Made by a program: the position numbers and the translations under genes. Under the pieces are notes generated by a model. The model saw only the letters and a list, made by a program, of their open reading frames with translations. It was not told the DNA's origin and did not search any database. DNA of 64,000 nucleotides from Clostridia bacterium (GTDB lineage Bacteria; Bacillota; Clostridia; Christensenellales; Borkfalkiaceae): assembly GCA_017463325.1 (NCBI GenBank), contig JAFTPK010000006.1:61548-125547 (forward strand), read 5' to 3'. Positions within the stretch are counted from its first letter, which is position 1; every line of letters begins with the position of its first letter. This document shows, one piece after another, positions 19,456 through 28,529 of the stretch.

Positions 19456-21771
19456 TCAGTCCTCCTGCCCGTAATAGTCGTCATCCATATAATCGTACAC
19501 GGGCGGTTCTACGGGCGGGGGCGGCGCGTCGAACCCCTCTGCCTTGGGCGCCGTTTTCCGCTCCGTCTTTACGCGATAATTACATTCCTTGCCCGAACAT
19601 TTCACCGTACCGCGCGCTGTTTTTACAAGCGGCTCGTTACATTCAGGGCAACGCTCGCCCGTCGGAATATCCCAACTCATAAACTTACACTCGGGATAGC
19701 TCGAACAGCTATAATAGGTTTTGCCTCGTTTGCTTTGCCGCGCCGTCATGCCCGCGCCACATTCAGGACATACGCCCACCGTTTTCGGGCCGTCCTCTTC
19801 GGGTATGGGCAGCGTCGCTTTGCAGGTAGGATAGTTGGGACAAGCGAGGAATTTTCCGAATTTTCCGTTTTTCACCACCATATGTTCCCCGCACTTGGGA
19901 CAACGTACGGAGGAAATTTCCTCCGTGGATTCGCTGACGATATTATGGCACTCGGGATAATTCGAGCAGGCCAGGTATTTGCCGAACTTACCGTTACGGC
20001 GAATCATAAAATGCCCGCACTTGCCGCAAACTTCTTGCGTCAACTCGTCGCCATAGGTAGAGGCGCCGCGAAGATTTCTTTCAAAACCGGGGTAAAAGTC
20101 CCCGATTACGTTCCGCCAGTCCACACCGCCGTCCTCAATGCCGTCCAGCTTGGTTTCCATATCGGCGGTAAAGCCCACGTCCATAATGTCCTCAAAGCAT
20201 CTGACAAGCATATCCACCACCGAATACGCCACGCCGGTAGGGACCATGTACTTCCCCTCTTTTTTAACGTATTTTTGATTGAGCTTGGAAATAATGGTGG
20301 CGTACGTAGACGGACGGCCGATCCCCTTTTCTTCCATTGCTTTGACAAGCGACGCGTCCGTATATCTTTGCGGAGGCTTGGTGAATTTCTGTTCCGTCTT
20401 CATAGACTTCTCTTGCACCCTATCCCCCTCGGAAAGATCGGGCAAAAGCCCTTTCGTTTCCACGCCGTCCTCGTCCGCTTTTTGCGTATGATCCTGATAC
20501 ACGGCGGTAAAGCCCGCAAACAACAACATTCTGCCGCTCGCCTTGAACACGTACCCGCCGTTTTCAATCTCCATTTGCGCGCTGTTGTATTTCGCCTCCG
20601 CCATTTGCGACGCAAGGAAACGCTCGTACACGAGCTTATACAGCTTAAAATGTTTGGTATCGAGCAAGCCCTTCGCCTTTTCGGGGGTCATAGCAAGATC
20701 AATAGGCCGTATCGCCTCGTGCGCGTCCTGCGCACCCTTTTTAGAGGCGTAATAGTTGGGCTTAGTCGGCGCATATTCCTCGCCGTACACCGTGCGGATC
20801 CGTTCGAGCGCCTTTGCCTGCGCATCAAAGGAAACGCGAGTGGAATCGGTACGCATGTACGTGATGAACGCGATATGCTCGCCGTTCGGCGTTTCTATAC
20901 CCTCGTATAAATGCTGTGCAAGCGACATAGTTTCGGGCGCGGAAAATCCAAGCTTGGTGGAGGCGTCCTGTTGCATAGAGCTGGTGGTGAACGGCGCGGG
21001 CGCGTGCGATTTCGTCACCGCTTTTTTCACTTTGGAAACGACGTATTCTCCCGCCTTTAACGCTTGGAGCACACTCTCCGTTTCCTCCTTGGAAGCGGGC
21101 TTATATTTTTTATTCCCTTTCTTTTCAAGCATAGCCTTAAAGGGCGCGTGCTTGCCTTGAAGATCGACAAGCTCTGCCGTCAAATTCCAGTATTCCTCAG
21201 GCTTGAATGCGGCGATCTCCCGTTCCCGTTCCACGATCAGTCGAAGCGCCACCGACTGCACTCGCCCACCCGATAAATTGCGACGGGCGTTCTCTTCGTC
21301 CACGATCTTGTGATTGAGCAGGGTGGAGAGCTTATACCCCACCAACCGATCGAGCACGCGGCGCGCCTGCTGCGCATCCACAAGCCCCAAATTGATTTTA
21401 CGGGGGTTTTTGAGCGCAGCCTCAATCGCCTTTTGCGATACCTCGTTGAACTCGATACGGTTTTCTCCGTTCTCGTCCAACCCGAGCACCGTCTGCAAAT
21501 GCCAAGAAATCGCCTCTCCCTCGCGGTCGGGGTCGGTTGCCAAATACACACGGTCGGCTTTTTTGGTCGCGTCCGTCAAGCGACGAATCAAGTCCTCTTT
21601 TCCCTCGGAAACAACGTATCTCGGCTCGAAACCGTTTTTCACGTCCACCCCGAGCGAATGTACGGGCAGGTCACGAATATGCCCCGCCGACGCGTCTACT
21701 CGATATTTTCCTTTGAGGTACTTTGCAATGGTTTTCGCCTTCGAGGGCGACTCTACGATAATCAGATCCAT
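19456..21771 (-). CDS. topA: DNA topoisomerase I
   Basis: Type IA topoisomerase that relaxes negative supercoils. The 771-residue protein starts with the Toprim domain (MDLIIVESPSKAKTI), has the DPDREGEA metal motif, and the active-site tyrosine in FITYMRTDSTR near residue 305. The C-terminus has four consecutive C4 zinc ribbons (from about residue 590: CGKCGHF, CPKCGEH, CPECGAG, CPECNEP), then an acidic proline-rich tail. It is part of the dprA-topA-trmFO-hslVU run common in Bacillota. Confidence 0.97.
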   Translation of the reverse strand: MDLIIVESPSKAKTIAKYLKGKYRVDASAGHIRDLPVHSLGVDVKNGFEPRYVVSEGKEDLIRRLTDATKKADRVYLATDPDREGEAISWHLQTVLGLDENGENRIEFNEVSQKAIEAALKNPRKINLGLVDAQQARRVLDRLVGYKLSTLLNHKIVDEENARRNLSGGRVQSVALRLIVEREREIAAFKPEEYWNLTAELVDLQGKHAPFKAMLEKKGNKKYKPASKEETESVLQALKAGEYVVSKVKKAVTKSHAPAPFTTSSMQQDASTKLGFSAPETMSLAQHLYEGIETPNGEHIAFITYMRTDSTRVSFDAQAKALERIRTVYGEEYAPTKPNYYASKKGAQDAHEAIRPIDLAMTPEKAKGLLDTKHFKLYKLVYERFLASQMAEAKYNSAQMEIENGGYVFKASGRMLLFAGFTAVYQDHTQKADEDGVETKGLLPDLSEGDRVQEKSMKTEQKFTKPPQRYTDASLVKAMEEKGIGRPSTYATIISKLNQKYVKKEGKYMVPTGVAYSVVDMLVRCFEDIMDVGFTADMETKLDGIEDGGVDWRNVIGDFYPGFERNLRGASTYGDELTQEVCGKCGHFMIRRNGKFGKYLACSNYPECHNIVSESTEEISSVRCPKCGEHMVVKNGKFGKFLACPNYPTCKATLPIPEEDGPKTVGVCPECGAGMTARQSKRGKTYYSCSSYPECKFMSWDIPTGERCPECNEPLVKTARGTVKCSGKECNYRVKTERKTAPKAEGFDAPPPPVEPPVYDYMDDDYYGQED

Positions 21772-21839
21772 TCTTACTTCCTTTCTATCTAAAAAATCTA
21801 CAATTTATCTTTTCTGAAAATTCCCGTTTTTCGCCGCAT

Positions 21840-22910
21840 TTATACCGCCGCGTAACGGTTTCCTCCAAGCGCGACGGCAAGCCCTTTCACTTCGAACGAG
21901 GAAAGCACGGTCGTCGCCTTGAACGGCGGCAAGCCCGCCCCTTTGGCAATTTCCATCGCGTGTCCTTCGCCGCGCTCTTTCAAAACGGCGAGCACCTTTT
22001 CTTCCGTTTCCGTCAAGGTCAATGCCTTTTCCACCTTGCGCTCCAACGAAAATTTTTCGAGGATATCCCCCGCATCCTCGCAAAGCGCCGCTCCGCGTTT
22101 GATCAGCGAGTTACACCCCACGCCGTACGTCGCCCCTATCGAATAGGGAAAGGCAAACGCCTTTTTTCCTGCCTCCAACGCATGGTTTGCCGTCAAAAGA
22201 GCACCGCTCTTTTCTCCCGCGCCCACGACGAGGATCCCCTCGCCAAGCGCCGCAAGTAATTTGTTTCGATACCCGAACGAGAAATTCCGAATCCCCGTAT
22301 CCATAGGACAAGGGGAGAGGAGCAAGCCCCGTTTTTCCACCGCGCGATACAGCTCAGGATCTGTTTGCGGCATACTTCTCAGCCCGCCCGCATGCAAGCA
22401 AATCACCCTGCCCGTCCCGTCAAGCGCGCCCTTGACAGCCGCCGCGTCGCCGCCCTCAGCCGTTCCCGTCACCAAACAGAAATACGCGGAAAGCTCTTTA
22501 CACACCCGTTCGCAAGACTTTCTTGCCTGTTCGGGAGTGCGCCGAGAACCAACAACGGTAAAAATCCGTTCCCGTAACAGCTCCGTATTCCCTTTCGCAT
22601 ACAAACAAAGGGGAGCGTCCGCAAAGCTTTTCCACACTTCTGGGTAGAGGGGATGCGGAAAGGGGATCGCCGTCACGCCCTCCTGTTCCAACCCACTTAC
22701 AATACTCTCGAAATACTCTTTCCCCAAAAGTGTTCTCGCCATTTTCTCAAACAGTTCCGTCTTTCCTTTTTCCGCAAAAAACGCTTTACTGTTTTCAAAC
22801 CGTTTGACGAGGGTCACCGCGTCGCCGACCCGCGTGAGCAGCTCTCGCTTTTCGGCAAGGGAAAGGGGAAAACTATCCAACCATAGATAACATTTTTCCT
22901 GTGCGTTCAA
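21840..22910 (-). CDS. dprA: DNA processing protein DprA
   Basis: Loads RecA on incoming single-stranded DNA during natural transformation. The protein has 356 residues with a Rossmann-like DNA-binding domain (TVVGSRRTPEQARKSCERV, then GTAEGGDAAAVKGAL where the family usually has G-I-D..AH.GAL) and a C-terminal winged-helix-like segment. The usual PGN motif is replaced by a diverged FPYSIGATYGVGCNSLI region. The only reasonable start is a TTG at 22910 with GGGAGG 9 bases upstream. It follows yifB/comM by 17 bases, a standard pairing. Confidence 0.9.
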   Translation of the reverse strand: MNAQEKCYLWLDSFPLSLAEKRELLTRVGDAVTLVKRFENSKAFFAEKGKTELFEKMARTLLGKEYFESIVSGLEQEGVTAIPFPHPLYPEVWKSFADAPLCLYAKGNTELLRERIFTVVGSRRTPEQARKSCERVCKELSAYFCLVTGTAEGGDAAAVKGALDGTGRVICLHAGGLRSMPQTDPELYRAVEKRGLLLSPCPMDTGIRNFSFGYRNKLLAALGEGILVVGAGEKSGALLTANHALEAGKKAFAFPYSIGATYGVGCNSLIKRGAALCEDAGDILEKFSLERKVEKALTLTETEEKVLAVLKERGEGHAMEIAKGAGLPPFKATTVLSSFEVKGLAVALGGNRYAAV

Positions 22911-22927
22911 ACGCCCGACCTCCCTTT

Positions 22928-24457
22928 TTACCTTTCGTCGTCCGCGCCGTAGCTACGGTAAGAAATCGCCTCGTATAGATGATCGGCTGAAATCTCTTCG
23001 CAAAGCTCGAGGTCGGCAATCGTTCGCGCCACTTTGAGTATCCGCGAACGCGCCCGCGCAGAAAGGTTCATACTTTCAAACGCCGCTCGCATGACCTCCT
23101 CGCTCTCAGGGGCAAGAGCGCAAAATTCCCGCGTTTCCTTTTCTCCCATCTCCGCGTTTGTCTTGGGCCGCAGCCCCTCGAAACGGCTACGCTGTATCAT
23201 TCTTGCGGCGTCCACCCGTTTTTTCACCTCAACGCTCGGCTCTTCGGCCTGCTTACGAACCAAATCGTCGTATTCGACGCCGTCCACTTCCACTTGAATA
23301 TCAATTCGATCGAGTAACGGCCCCGAAATTTTAGCGCGGTATTTGCGAATATCGCTCGGTTTGCAGGTGCATTGCCGCTTCGCGCTCCCGTAATTGCCGC
23401 AAGGACAGGGATTCATGCTCGCACACAGCATAAACGACGCGGGATAGGTCACCGTACCTCCCGAACGGGAAATGGTAATTACCCCGTCCTCCAAGGGCTG
23501 TCGCAACGCTTCGAGGGTCGCGCGGTTATACTCGGGCAACTCGTCGAGAAAGAGCACGCCGCCGTGCGCAAGACTGATCTCCCCGGGGTGCACCGTCTTA
23601 TTCCCGCCGCCGCACAGGGAAACGGTAGTCGCCGTGTGATGCGGGGTACGGAAAGGCCGTACGGATACGATCCCCTCTTCCCCAAGCGTTCCCGCCACCG
23701 AGTGTATTTTGGTAATTTCCAACGCCTCGTCAAACCGAAGATCGGGCATTACGGACGGAATCGCCCGCGCAAGCATAGTTTTCCCGCTCCCAGGAGGACC
23801 TACCAACAATAGGTTATGACCGCCCGCAACAGCCACTTCAAGCGCCCGCTTTGCAATGGGCTGTCCTTTAACGAAAGCAAGGTCAAACGCACCCTGCCCC
23901 TGCTCTTTGGAAAAATTTAAGTACGTTTCGGCAACCTTTTGAAGAGGGGCTTGACCGCTCAAATGGCCGACCACCTCTTTCAACGTCGCCGCGGCGTACG
24001 TCGTAACGCCACGCACGTGCCCCGCCTCTTTTGCATTGGCTTTGGGCAGAATAAATTCGGTAAATCCTTTATCTCGCGCCGCAATGATGAGCGGCAGTAC
24101 GCCGTGAATGGGTCGAAGCTCGCCGTTGAGCGCAAGCTCCCCAAAAAACACCGTATTCTTGACCTCTGCCTGCAAGCAGCCCGAGGCAAGCAAAATACTA
24201 ATCGCGATCGGCAAATCGAGCGCCGTGCCCTCTTTTTTTACGTAAGCGGGCGCAAGGTTGACAATAATCTTATGCGACGGAAAGGAAAGCGCGCTGTTTT
24301 TCACCGCACTTTTGACCCGTTCTTTGGACTCTTTCACCGCCGCGTCGGGAAGCCCTACGACGTCGTAGGCGGGCAAACCGTTCGTCACGTCTGCCTCGAC
24401 GGTCACGGGCACGCCCTCCAACCCGTTCAGCGCATAGCTTTGCACTCTTGCGATCAT
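22928..24457 (-). CDS. comM: YifB/ComM-family Mg-chelatase-like AAA ATPase
   Basis: A 509-residue AAA+ protein. In Gram-negatives ComM is a helicase that promotes branch migration in transformation. It has an N-terminal Lon-S5-like domain (MIARVQSYALNGLEGVPVTV), Walker A GPPGSGKTMLARA near residue 222, Walker B GGVLFLDELPEYNR, a cysteine cluster (NPCPCGNYGSAKRQCTC) and a C-terminal Mg-chelatase domain. The start at 24457 is preceded by GGAGG at 7 bases; an upstream ATG would overlap the neighbouring gene. It sits ahead of dprA. Confidence 0.92.
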   Translation of the reverse strand: MIARVQSYALNGLEGVPVTVEADVTNGLPAYDVVGLPDAAVKESKERVKSAVKNSALSFPSHKIIVNLAPAYVKKEGTALDLPIAISILLASGCLQAEVKNTVFFGELALNGELRPIHGVLPLIIAARDKGFTEFILPKANAKEAGHVRGVTTYAAATLKEVVGHLSGQAPLQKVAETYLNFSKEQGQGAFDLAFVKGQPIAKRALEVAVAGGHNLLLVGPPGSGKTMLARAIPSVMPDLRFDEALEITKIHSVAGTLGEEGIVSVRPFRTPHHTATTVSLCGGGNKTVHPGEISLAHGGVLFLDELPEYNRATLEALRQPLEDGVITISRSGGTVTYPASFMLCASMNPCPCGNYGSAKRQCTCKPSDIRKYRAKISGPLLDRIDIQVEVDGVEYDDLVRKQAEEPSVEVKKRVDAARMIQRSRFEGLRPKTNAEMGEKETREFCALAPESEEVMRAAFESMNLSARARSRILKVARTIADLELCEEISADHLYEAISYRSYGADDER

Positions 24458-24474
24458 ACCCTCGCCTCCGTTTT

Positions 24475-26352
24475 TTATAAAATCGTCGTCCAACCAAACA
24501 ACGCGTTCGCCACCTGCGTAGGCACGGCGAAACCGTACATGGTAGGAATGTTGAGTACGAAGAACACCAGTAAAAGGGAAACGGCGACTGCCGTCAACAC
24601 TCTTTGCGTTTTTTGCTTTTTCTCAAACGCCGTCAACGCAAGCGGGATAAACCCAAGCCCGAAGGTCGAGCACGCATACGCGTAAGTAACGGCAAAGCCA
24701 CCCTTTATCAAAGCCGCGATCATAGTCAGCGCCGCCGCCCCAACGAGGACGAAAAAGATACGGCGGAAACGCTTGGTAAGACGGTCTGCTTTTCCTTGGC
24801 GATAATCGCAAACGACCCGAACCGCACACCCTACGAATGAAAGAAGAGCAAGTATCTTCGCCGCCGCAGTAAGCCCCGTTTCCCAAGCAAGATAAGCGCC
24901 CTCGGTATGCGCCGCATACACGGGGAAATTCTTCAACGGGATAAACCACGAGAGGAAGTCCAGCCCACCGCCCGCACCGTACGCACCAAACGCCGTCACA
25001 GAGCAGGAATGAACGATCCCTTTCACGAATAAATTTAAGAAACCGAGGCTGGGCGCGGTTGCCGTATCGTACGCCTTGACGAGCGCGGAATAGTACACAA
25101 CCGCCCCGAGAAGTAACAGCACGAGCGTCCCTACCGCGTAGGAAAGGACGGCAAGCGCAATGCTTGCACGCTTAGTGTAGGCGTAGCGCGCCTCGATCTT
25201 TTTCACAGCCGCCTCGTCGCCCGCCGCTTTTTCCACCTCGTACGCCTTTGCCTTTTTCACCCGTCTAAGCCCGAGAATGAACGTCGCAACGATCCCCAAC
25301 ACGGGAATAACGGCAAGCGTTTCCATAGCGATCGCAAGCGCGGCAAAAAGCCCCGAAACAAGTACAGGCATACAGCCTTTGAGCGGCTTTTCAAACCGAA
25401 CGCCGTGAGAGAAAAACCGATAGGCAAAGTACAGAGAAATAACGAGCGTGCAAAGCACGAGAGGCAGGGGAGTACCCATTCTCCCCACCGTAGTTGCAAG
25501 CCCGCCGAACGCTACGGTCAGCATGAAAAGATATGCCCATTTTTCCGAGCGGAAAAGATCCTTGGCGAGCAGATACAAAAACGCAAGCATCACGCAGGTC
25601 GCCAAGAACGGCGTCAAGCGAAGCGCGAACGCGCTGTCACCAAAGATTGCCACCGACGGCGCCATCAGCACGGTGGCAAGCCCGTTATAATTTTCGTCGA
25701 TATTGTACGTGCTACCCCCGAACACGCTACCGCCCAAGAGGAAATTATTGACGGAGGTCATATAATACCCCTCCTCCTGCGTCAGCGTATCGTACGCCGC
25801 GGAAGAATTTTTAAAGCTGTCTTGTGCGTCCACAGCCTTGGACACCTCCGCACGGGGATAGCCGCTGCCCGCGAGGTTGAACGCCGTCAAGGGAAGCACG
25901 TTGCCGTTCTCGTCCAAGCAAACGATCTCGTTCAAAGCAAGATTGGTATCGGCGCGGAAAAAGAGGTAACGCACGTTATTTTTCGCCGCATCTTTAACGA
26001 CGGGGCACCAGTTATAATTGTAGCCGCTCTTCCCCTCTTCGGCGTAAATATTCGCAAACTTCATTTTAGGGGCAAGATCGGTCCCGCCCGAGGTATTCGG
26101 GGTGGTCGCCGTCGTGTATTCGATTTCAATAGAGGCCGCGTCGCCGTACTTTGCATACACCGCACCCACGTTGATATACACGTCGTCCACCTTTTTAGAG
26201 CCGCCAAGCGAAAATGCAATCGTCTTATTTGCGATATATTCCAAGGTTTTTCCCGTCGCGCTCATATTGCCGAGGGTAAGAATACCGTAAGCAAAAAAGA
26301 GCGCCAAGGTCACGAGAAACGCAAGCGTAAATTTTCCGATTTTTTGAAACAT
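24475..26352 (-). CDS. PMT/ArnT-like membrane glycosyltransferase (GT39-type)
   Basis: A 625-residue multi-span membrane protein. After one N-terminal helix comes a large extracytoplasmic region (about 40-240), then roughly nine helices. The stretch GDSAFALRLTPFLAT followed by CVMLAFLYLLAKDLFRSEKWAYLFML is typical of the PMT/ArnT GT39 family, which transfer sugars from polyprenyl phosphates. The HPPL motif expected upstream is not evident (YNGLATVLMAP instead), and the inserted N-terminal domain is unusual, so acceptor and donor are unknown. I chose the ATG at 26352 over longer starts because an AGAGGA site fits and a perfect inverted repeat lies just upstream. Confidence 0.65.
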   Translation of the reverse strand: MFQKIGKFTLAFLVTLALFFAYGILTLGNMSATGKTLEYIANKTIAFSLGGSKKVDDVYINVGAVYAKYGDAASIEIEYTTATTPNTSGGTDLAPKMKFANIYAEEGKSGYNYNWCPVVKDAAKNNVRYLFFRADTNLALNEIVCLDENGNVLPLTAFNLAGSGYPRAEVSKAVDAQDSFKNSSAAYDTLTQEEGYYMTSVNNFLLGGSVFGGSTYNIDENYNGLATVLMAPSVAIFGDSAFALRLTPFLATCVMLAFLYLLAKDLFRSEKWAYLFMLTVAFGGLATTVGRMGTPLPLVLCTLVISLYFAYRFFSHGVRFEKPLKGCMPVLVSGLFAALAIAMETLAVIPVLGIVATFILGLRRVKKAKAYEVEKAAGDEAAVKKIEARYAYTKRASIALAVLSYAVGTLVLLLLGAVVYYSALVKAYDTATAPSLGFLNLFVKGIVHSCSVTAFGAYGAGGGLDFLSWFIPLKNFPVYAAHTEGAYLAWETGLTAAAKILALLSFVGCAVRVVCDYRQGKADRLTKRFRRIFFVLVGAAALTMIAALIKGGFAVTYAYACSTFGLGFIPLALTAFEKKQKTQRVLTAVAVSLLLVFFVLNIPTMYGFAVPTQVANALFGWTTIL

Positions 26353-26373
26353 AACTAAAAAAATCCTCTCTAC

Positions 26374-26392
26374 TTTTCTACATAGTAGAAAA
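26374..26392 (-). promoter_or_regulatory. Perfect 8-bp inverted repeat ahead of the GT39-like gene
   Basis: TTTTCTAC-ATA-GTAGAAAA lies in the 5' leader directly upstream of the ribosome binding site at 26365-26371. It could be an operator or a hairpin affecting translation. Confidence 0.55.
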
Positions 26393-26492
26393 CCCGTAAA
26401 GTTTTCCTCTTCTATTGTACAAAAAAATACGGAAAAAGTAAAATAAATTACCCCCATCTTCCGTATTTTTCTCAGTAAAAATAAAAGAAAAT

Positions 26493-26520
26493 AAGTCCTC
26501 CCCTGACTTTGGGTGGACTT
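26493..26520 (-). terminator. Terminator of rplS
   Basis: Minus-strand AAGTCC...GGACTT stem with an inner CCC/GGG pair, followed by ATTTTCTTTT, about 25 bases after the rplS stop. Confidence 0.75.
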
Positions 26521-26545
26521 ACGTAGAATTTTCTCTTCAAAAAAT

Positions 26546-26890
26546 TTAGATCTTTTCCTTGACTTTTGCTGCTTTGCCCGTCAAGCCGCGCAGATAATAG
26601 AGCTTCGCTCTTCTCACTTTACCCTTTCTCACGACGGTGATGTACGCGATCTTCGGGGAGTGAAGAGGATAGGTCTTTTCTACGCCGATCCCGTAAGAGA
26701 TGTGGCGAACGGTGAACGTTTCGGAAATGCCGCCGTTGCGCTTTGCGATCACGACGCCCTCAAAGTTCTGGATTCTTTCCTTGCCGCCTTCAATGATTTT
26801 GTACCCTACTTTTACGGTATCCCCTACGTTGAACGCAGGAACTTCCGCTTTCAGGCTTTCGGCGTTAATGCTCTCGATCAATCCTTTCAT
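26546..26890 (-). CDS. rplS: 50S ribosomal protein L19
   Basis: L19 binds at the subunit interface of the ribosome. The protein has 114 residues, standard length, starting [20 protein letters not shown] and containing [19 protein letters not shown], the [21 protein letters not shown] signature and a basic tail. The start at 26890 has a GGAGG site 10 bases upstream; the frame runs on upstream through the leader without a sensible start. Unusually it is alone: the usual rimM-trmD partners are not next to it. Confidence 0.97.
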   Translation of the reverse strand: MKGLIESINAESLKAEVPAFNVGDTVKVGYKIIEGGKERIQNFEGVVIAKRNGGISETFTVRHISYGIGVEKTYPLHSPKIAYITVVRKGKVRRAKLYYLRGLTGKAAKVKEKI

Positions 26891-26928
26891 TAGACTTTTA
26901 CCTCCGTTAATTACGAAACGTTCATAAC

Positions 26929-26967
26929 CCGCTGTACGGCTCCTCACCGTACCCAAAAAGGCAGCGG
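26929..26967 (-). ncRNA. Structured rplS leader (putative L19 autoregulatory RNA)
   Basis: Minus-strand RNA between the promoter and the start codon can fold as an outer stem CCGCT/AGCGG and an inner hairpin GTACGG-N7-CCGTAC. Bacillota L19 genes often have a leader of this kind that senses free L19; I cannot check the match to the Rfam L19 leader model. Confidence 0.55.
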
Positions 26968-26987
26968 AACGCTCGAAGTCAGTAAGT

Positions 26988-27016
26988 ATTATATCCTATT
27001 TCCCCCGCTTTGGCAA
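26988..27016 (-). promoter_or_regulatory. Promoter for rplS
   Basis: Minus-strand TTGCCA (27016-27011), 17-base spacer, TATAAT (26993-26988), about 100 bases upstream of the ATG. Confidence 0.8.
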
Positions 27017-27090
27017 GCGATTTTACACGCTTTTTTGAATTTTTCAAACATTTTTAAAAAAATATTTCCTCCCCCGTCAACCGTTTTTTA

Positions 27091-27120
27091 TTGACAAGCC
27101 CTGTCGTTTACGCATATAAT
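27091..27120 (+). promoter_or_regulatory. Promoter abutting the CDF gene start
   Basis: TTGACA (27091-27096), 18-base spacer, TATAAT (27115-27120). The ATG lies only 6 bases after the -10 box, so the predicted transcription start falls on or next to the start codon. Confidence 0.8.
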
Positions 27121-27126
27121 GTAGGT

Positions 27127-28302
27127 ATGACTAATCTTCTTATAAAAGCATTTATCAAAAACGCCAAAGATACGAAAAACGAAAAGGTTCGCGCCGCGTA
27201 CGCCACCTTTGCCAGCGTGACGGGGATTTTTTGCAATCTTCTTTTATTTGCGGGAAAGCTCGTTATCGGGCTTCTCACCGCCTCCGTGGCAATTATCGCC
27301 GACGCTTTTAACAACGTCACCGACGCAGGCGGCGCCCTCGTTACCCTCCTCGGCTTTCGCCTTGCGGGAAAACCCGTCGATAAAGAACACCCCTTGGGAC
27401 ACGGCAGGTTTGAGTATATTTCGGGCTTTATCGTAGACGTCATTATTCTTTTCGTCGGTGCAGAGCTGCTCATTTCCTCCGTGGAAAGAATTTTCTCTCC
27501 CGCGCCCGTTCGCGCGGACGCCCTTACCTTAATCGTCCTTGGCGTAGCGATTTTCATCAAGCTTTGGCTCTTCTTCTTTTATCGAAAAATGGGAAAAACT
27601 ATTTCCTCCTCCGCGCTTTCCTCGGCTGCGCTTGACAGCATTTCCGATTGCGTTGCCACCTCCCTCGTTCTCTTCACGGCGATTTGCGCAAAATACAGCC
27701 TCTTTGCGGGCTTTCCCCTCGACGGGATCGTCGGCGTCCTCGTCGCCTGCTTTATCCTATTCACAGGCTTTAAAGCGGCAAAAGAAACCATTGACCTTTT
27801 GCTTGGCTCCCCACCCGACCCCACGTTCGTACGCGAAATCCACGAATTCGTCAAGGGGTATAAAGAGGTGCTCGGGATCCACGACGTCATGGTACACGAC
27901 TACGGCCCGGGGAGAAAAATCGTTTCTTTCCACGCTGAGATCCCCTCCAACCAAAACATCAATTACGCACACGAGGTGATTGACAAAATCGAGCGGGATA
28001 TGTTCGAGCATTTTCGCTGTATCGTCACCATTCACCTCGATCCTTTGGAAACGGGCAACGAAAAGGTGCAAGCTATGCGTTGCTTTGCCGAGCGGTGCGC
28101 CACGGCGATCGACCCCAGCTTTTCCATTCACGATTTCCGTATGACGCAAGGCGAAAAAAACACCAACCTTATCTTTGATCTACTCGTGCCCGCCGACTGC
28201 AAAATGCCTCTCGAACAAGCGGTCAAGGCCGTCGCGGAGAAGATCAAATCGGAAAACGAAAACTGCTTTGCCGTCATTCGCGGCGAACACCCCTACGTAT
28301 AA
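27127..28302 (+). CDS. Cation diffusion facilitator family transporter
   Basis: A 391-residue CDF exporter for divalent metals such as Zn, Mn or Fe. Six membrane helices (residues about 35-215) carry the metal site motifs DAFNNVTDA in helix 2 and DSISDC (ALDSISDCVATSL) in helix 5, with HPLGHGRFEY in the connecting loop. A cytoplasmic domain (about 220-300) holds HDVMVHDYGPG and HAEIPSN, followed by an extra C-terminal segment (HDFRMTQGE). The start MTNLLIKAFIKNAKDTKN is the usual one for this subfamily. The gene has no clear ribosome binding site; its promoter ends 6 bases before the ATG. Metal specificity is not determined. Confidence 0.93.
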   Translation: MTNLLIKAFIKNAKDTKNEKVRAAYATFASVTGIFCNLLLFAGKLVIGLLTASVAIIADAFNNVTDAGGALVTLLGFRLAGKPVDKEHPLGHGRFEYISGFIVDVIILFVGAELLISSVERIFSPAPVRADALTLIVLGVAIFIKLWLFFFYRKMGKTISSSALSSAALDSISDCVATSLVLFTAICAKYSLFAGFPLDGIVGVLVACFILFTGFKAAKETIDLLLGSPPDPTFVREIHEFVKGYKEVLGIHDVMVHDYGPGRKIVSFHAEIPSNQNINYAHEVIDKIERDMFEHFRCIVTIHLDPLETGNEKVQAMRCFAERCATAIDPSFSIHDFRMTQGEKNTNLIFDLLVPADCKMPLEQAVKAVAEKIKSENENCFAVIRGEHPYV

Positions 28303-28310
28303 AATCACCT

Positions 28311-28354
28311 AAAACGAAAGCCTCGACGGAAAATCCCGTCGAGGCTTTCGTTTT
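28311..28354. terminator. Bidirectional terminator after the CDF gene
   Basis: Long perfect stem AAAACGAAAGCCTCGACGG with its complement around a 6-base loop, followed by TTTT. It serves the CDF gene and, in the other direction, the small gene at 28353. Confidence 0.9.
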
Positions 28355-28529
28355 AAGCAAAATCACTTACGGTGAACGAACTGCCGTAATAGCTTTGTCC
28401 GTTCCAGTCGGCCTTGCTTACGCTTTGCACGGAAAACGATTGACTTTCCCTTGCAAAAAACAGGGCACCTACAATGGCGAAACTACAAAACAGAAACAAT
28501 AGCGCCGCCTTTTTTAAACGCGTTTTCAT
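28353..28529 (-). CDS. 58-residue protein with N-terminal signal/membrane segment
   Basis: I do not recognise this gene. The ATG at 28529 has AAAGGAAA upstream. The N-terminus is basic (MKTRLKKAA) followed by LLFLFCSFAIVGALFFA, a signal peptide or membrane anchor, and then a polar tail (ADWNGQSYYGSSFTVSDFA). The mature part would be only about 30 residues. Sequences like this tail occur at the beginning of mature regions in large clostridial surface proteins, so it could be the stump of such a gene, or a real small secreted peptide. It ends inside the bidirectional terminator and follows the flavin reductase gene. Confidence 0.5.
   Translation of the reverse strand: MKTRLKKAALLFLFCSFAIVGALFFARESQSFSVQSVSKADWNGQSYYGSSFTVSDFA

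Noticed and set aside
25405..26358. Plus-strand open frame (317 codons) opposite the GT39-like gene
   Set aside because: Arg/His/Lys-rich antisense sequence, without motif or start signal; the membrane protein on the other strand explains the DNA.
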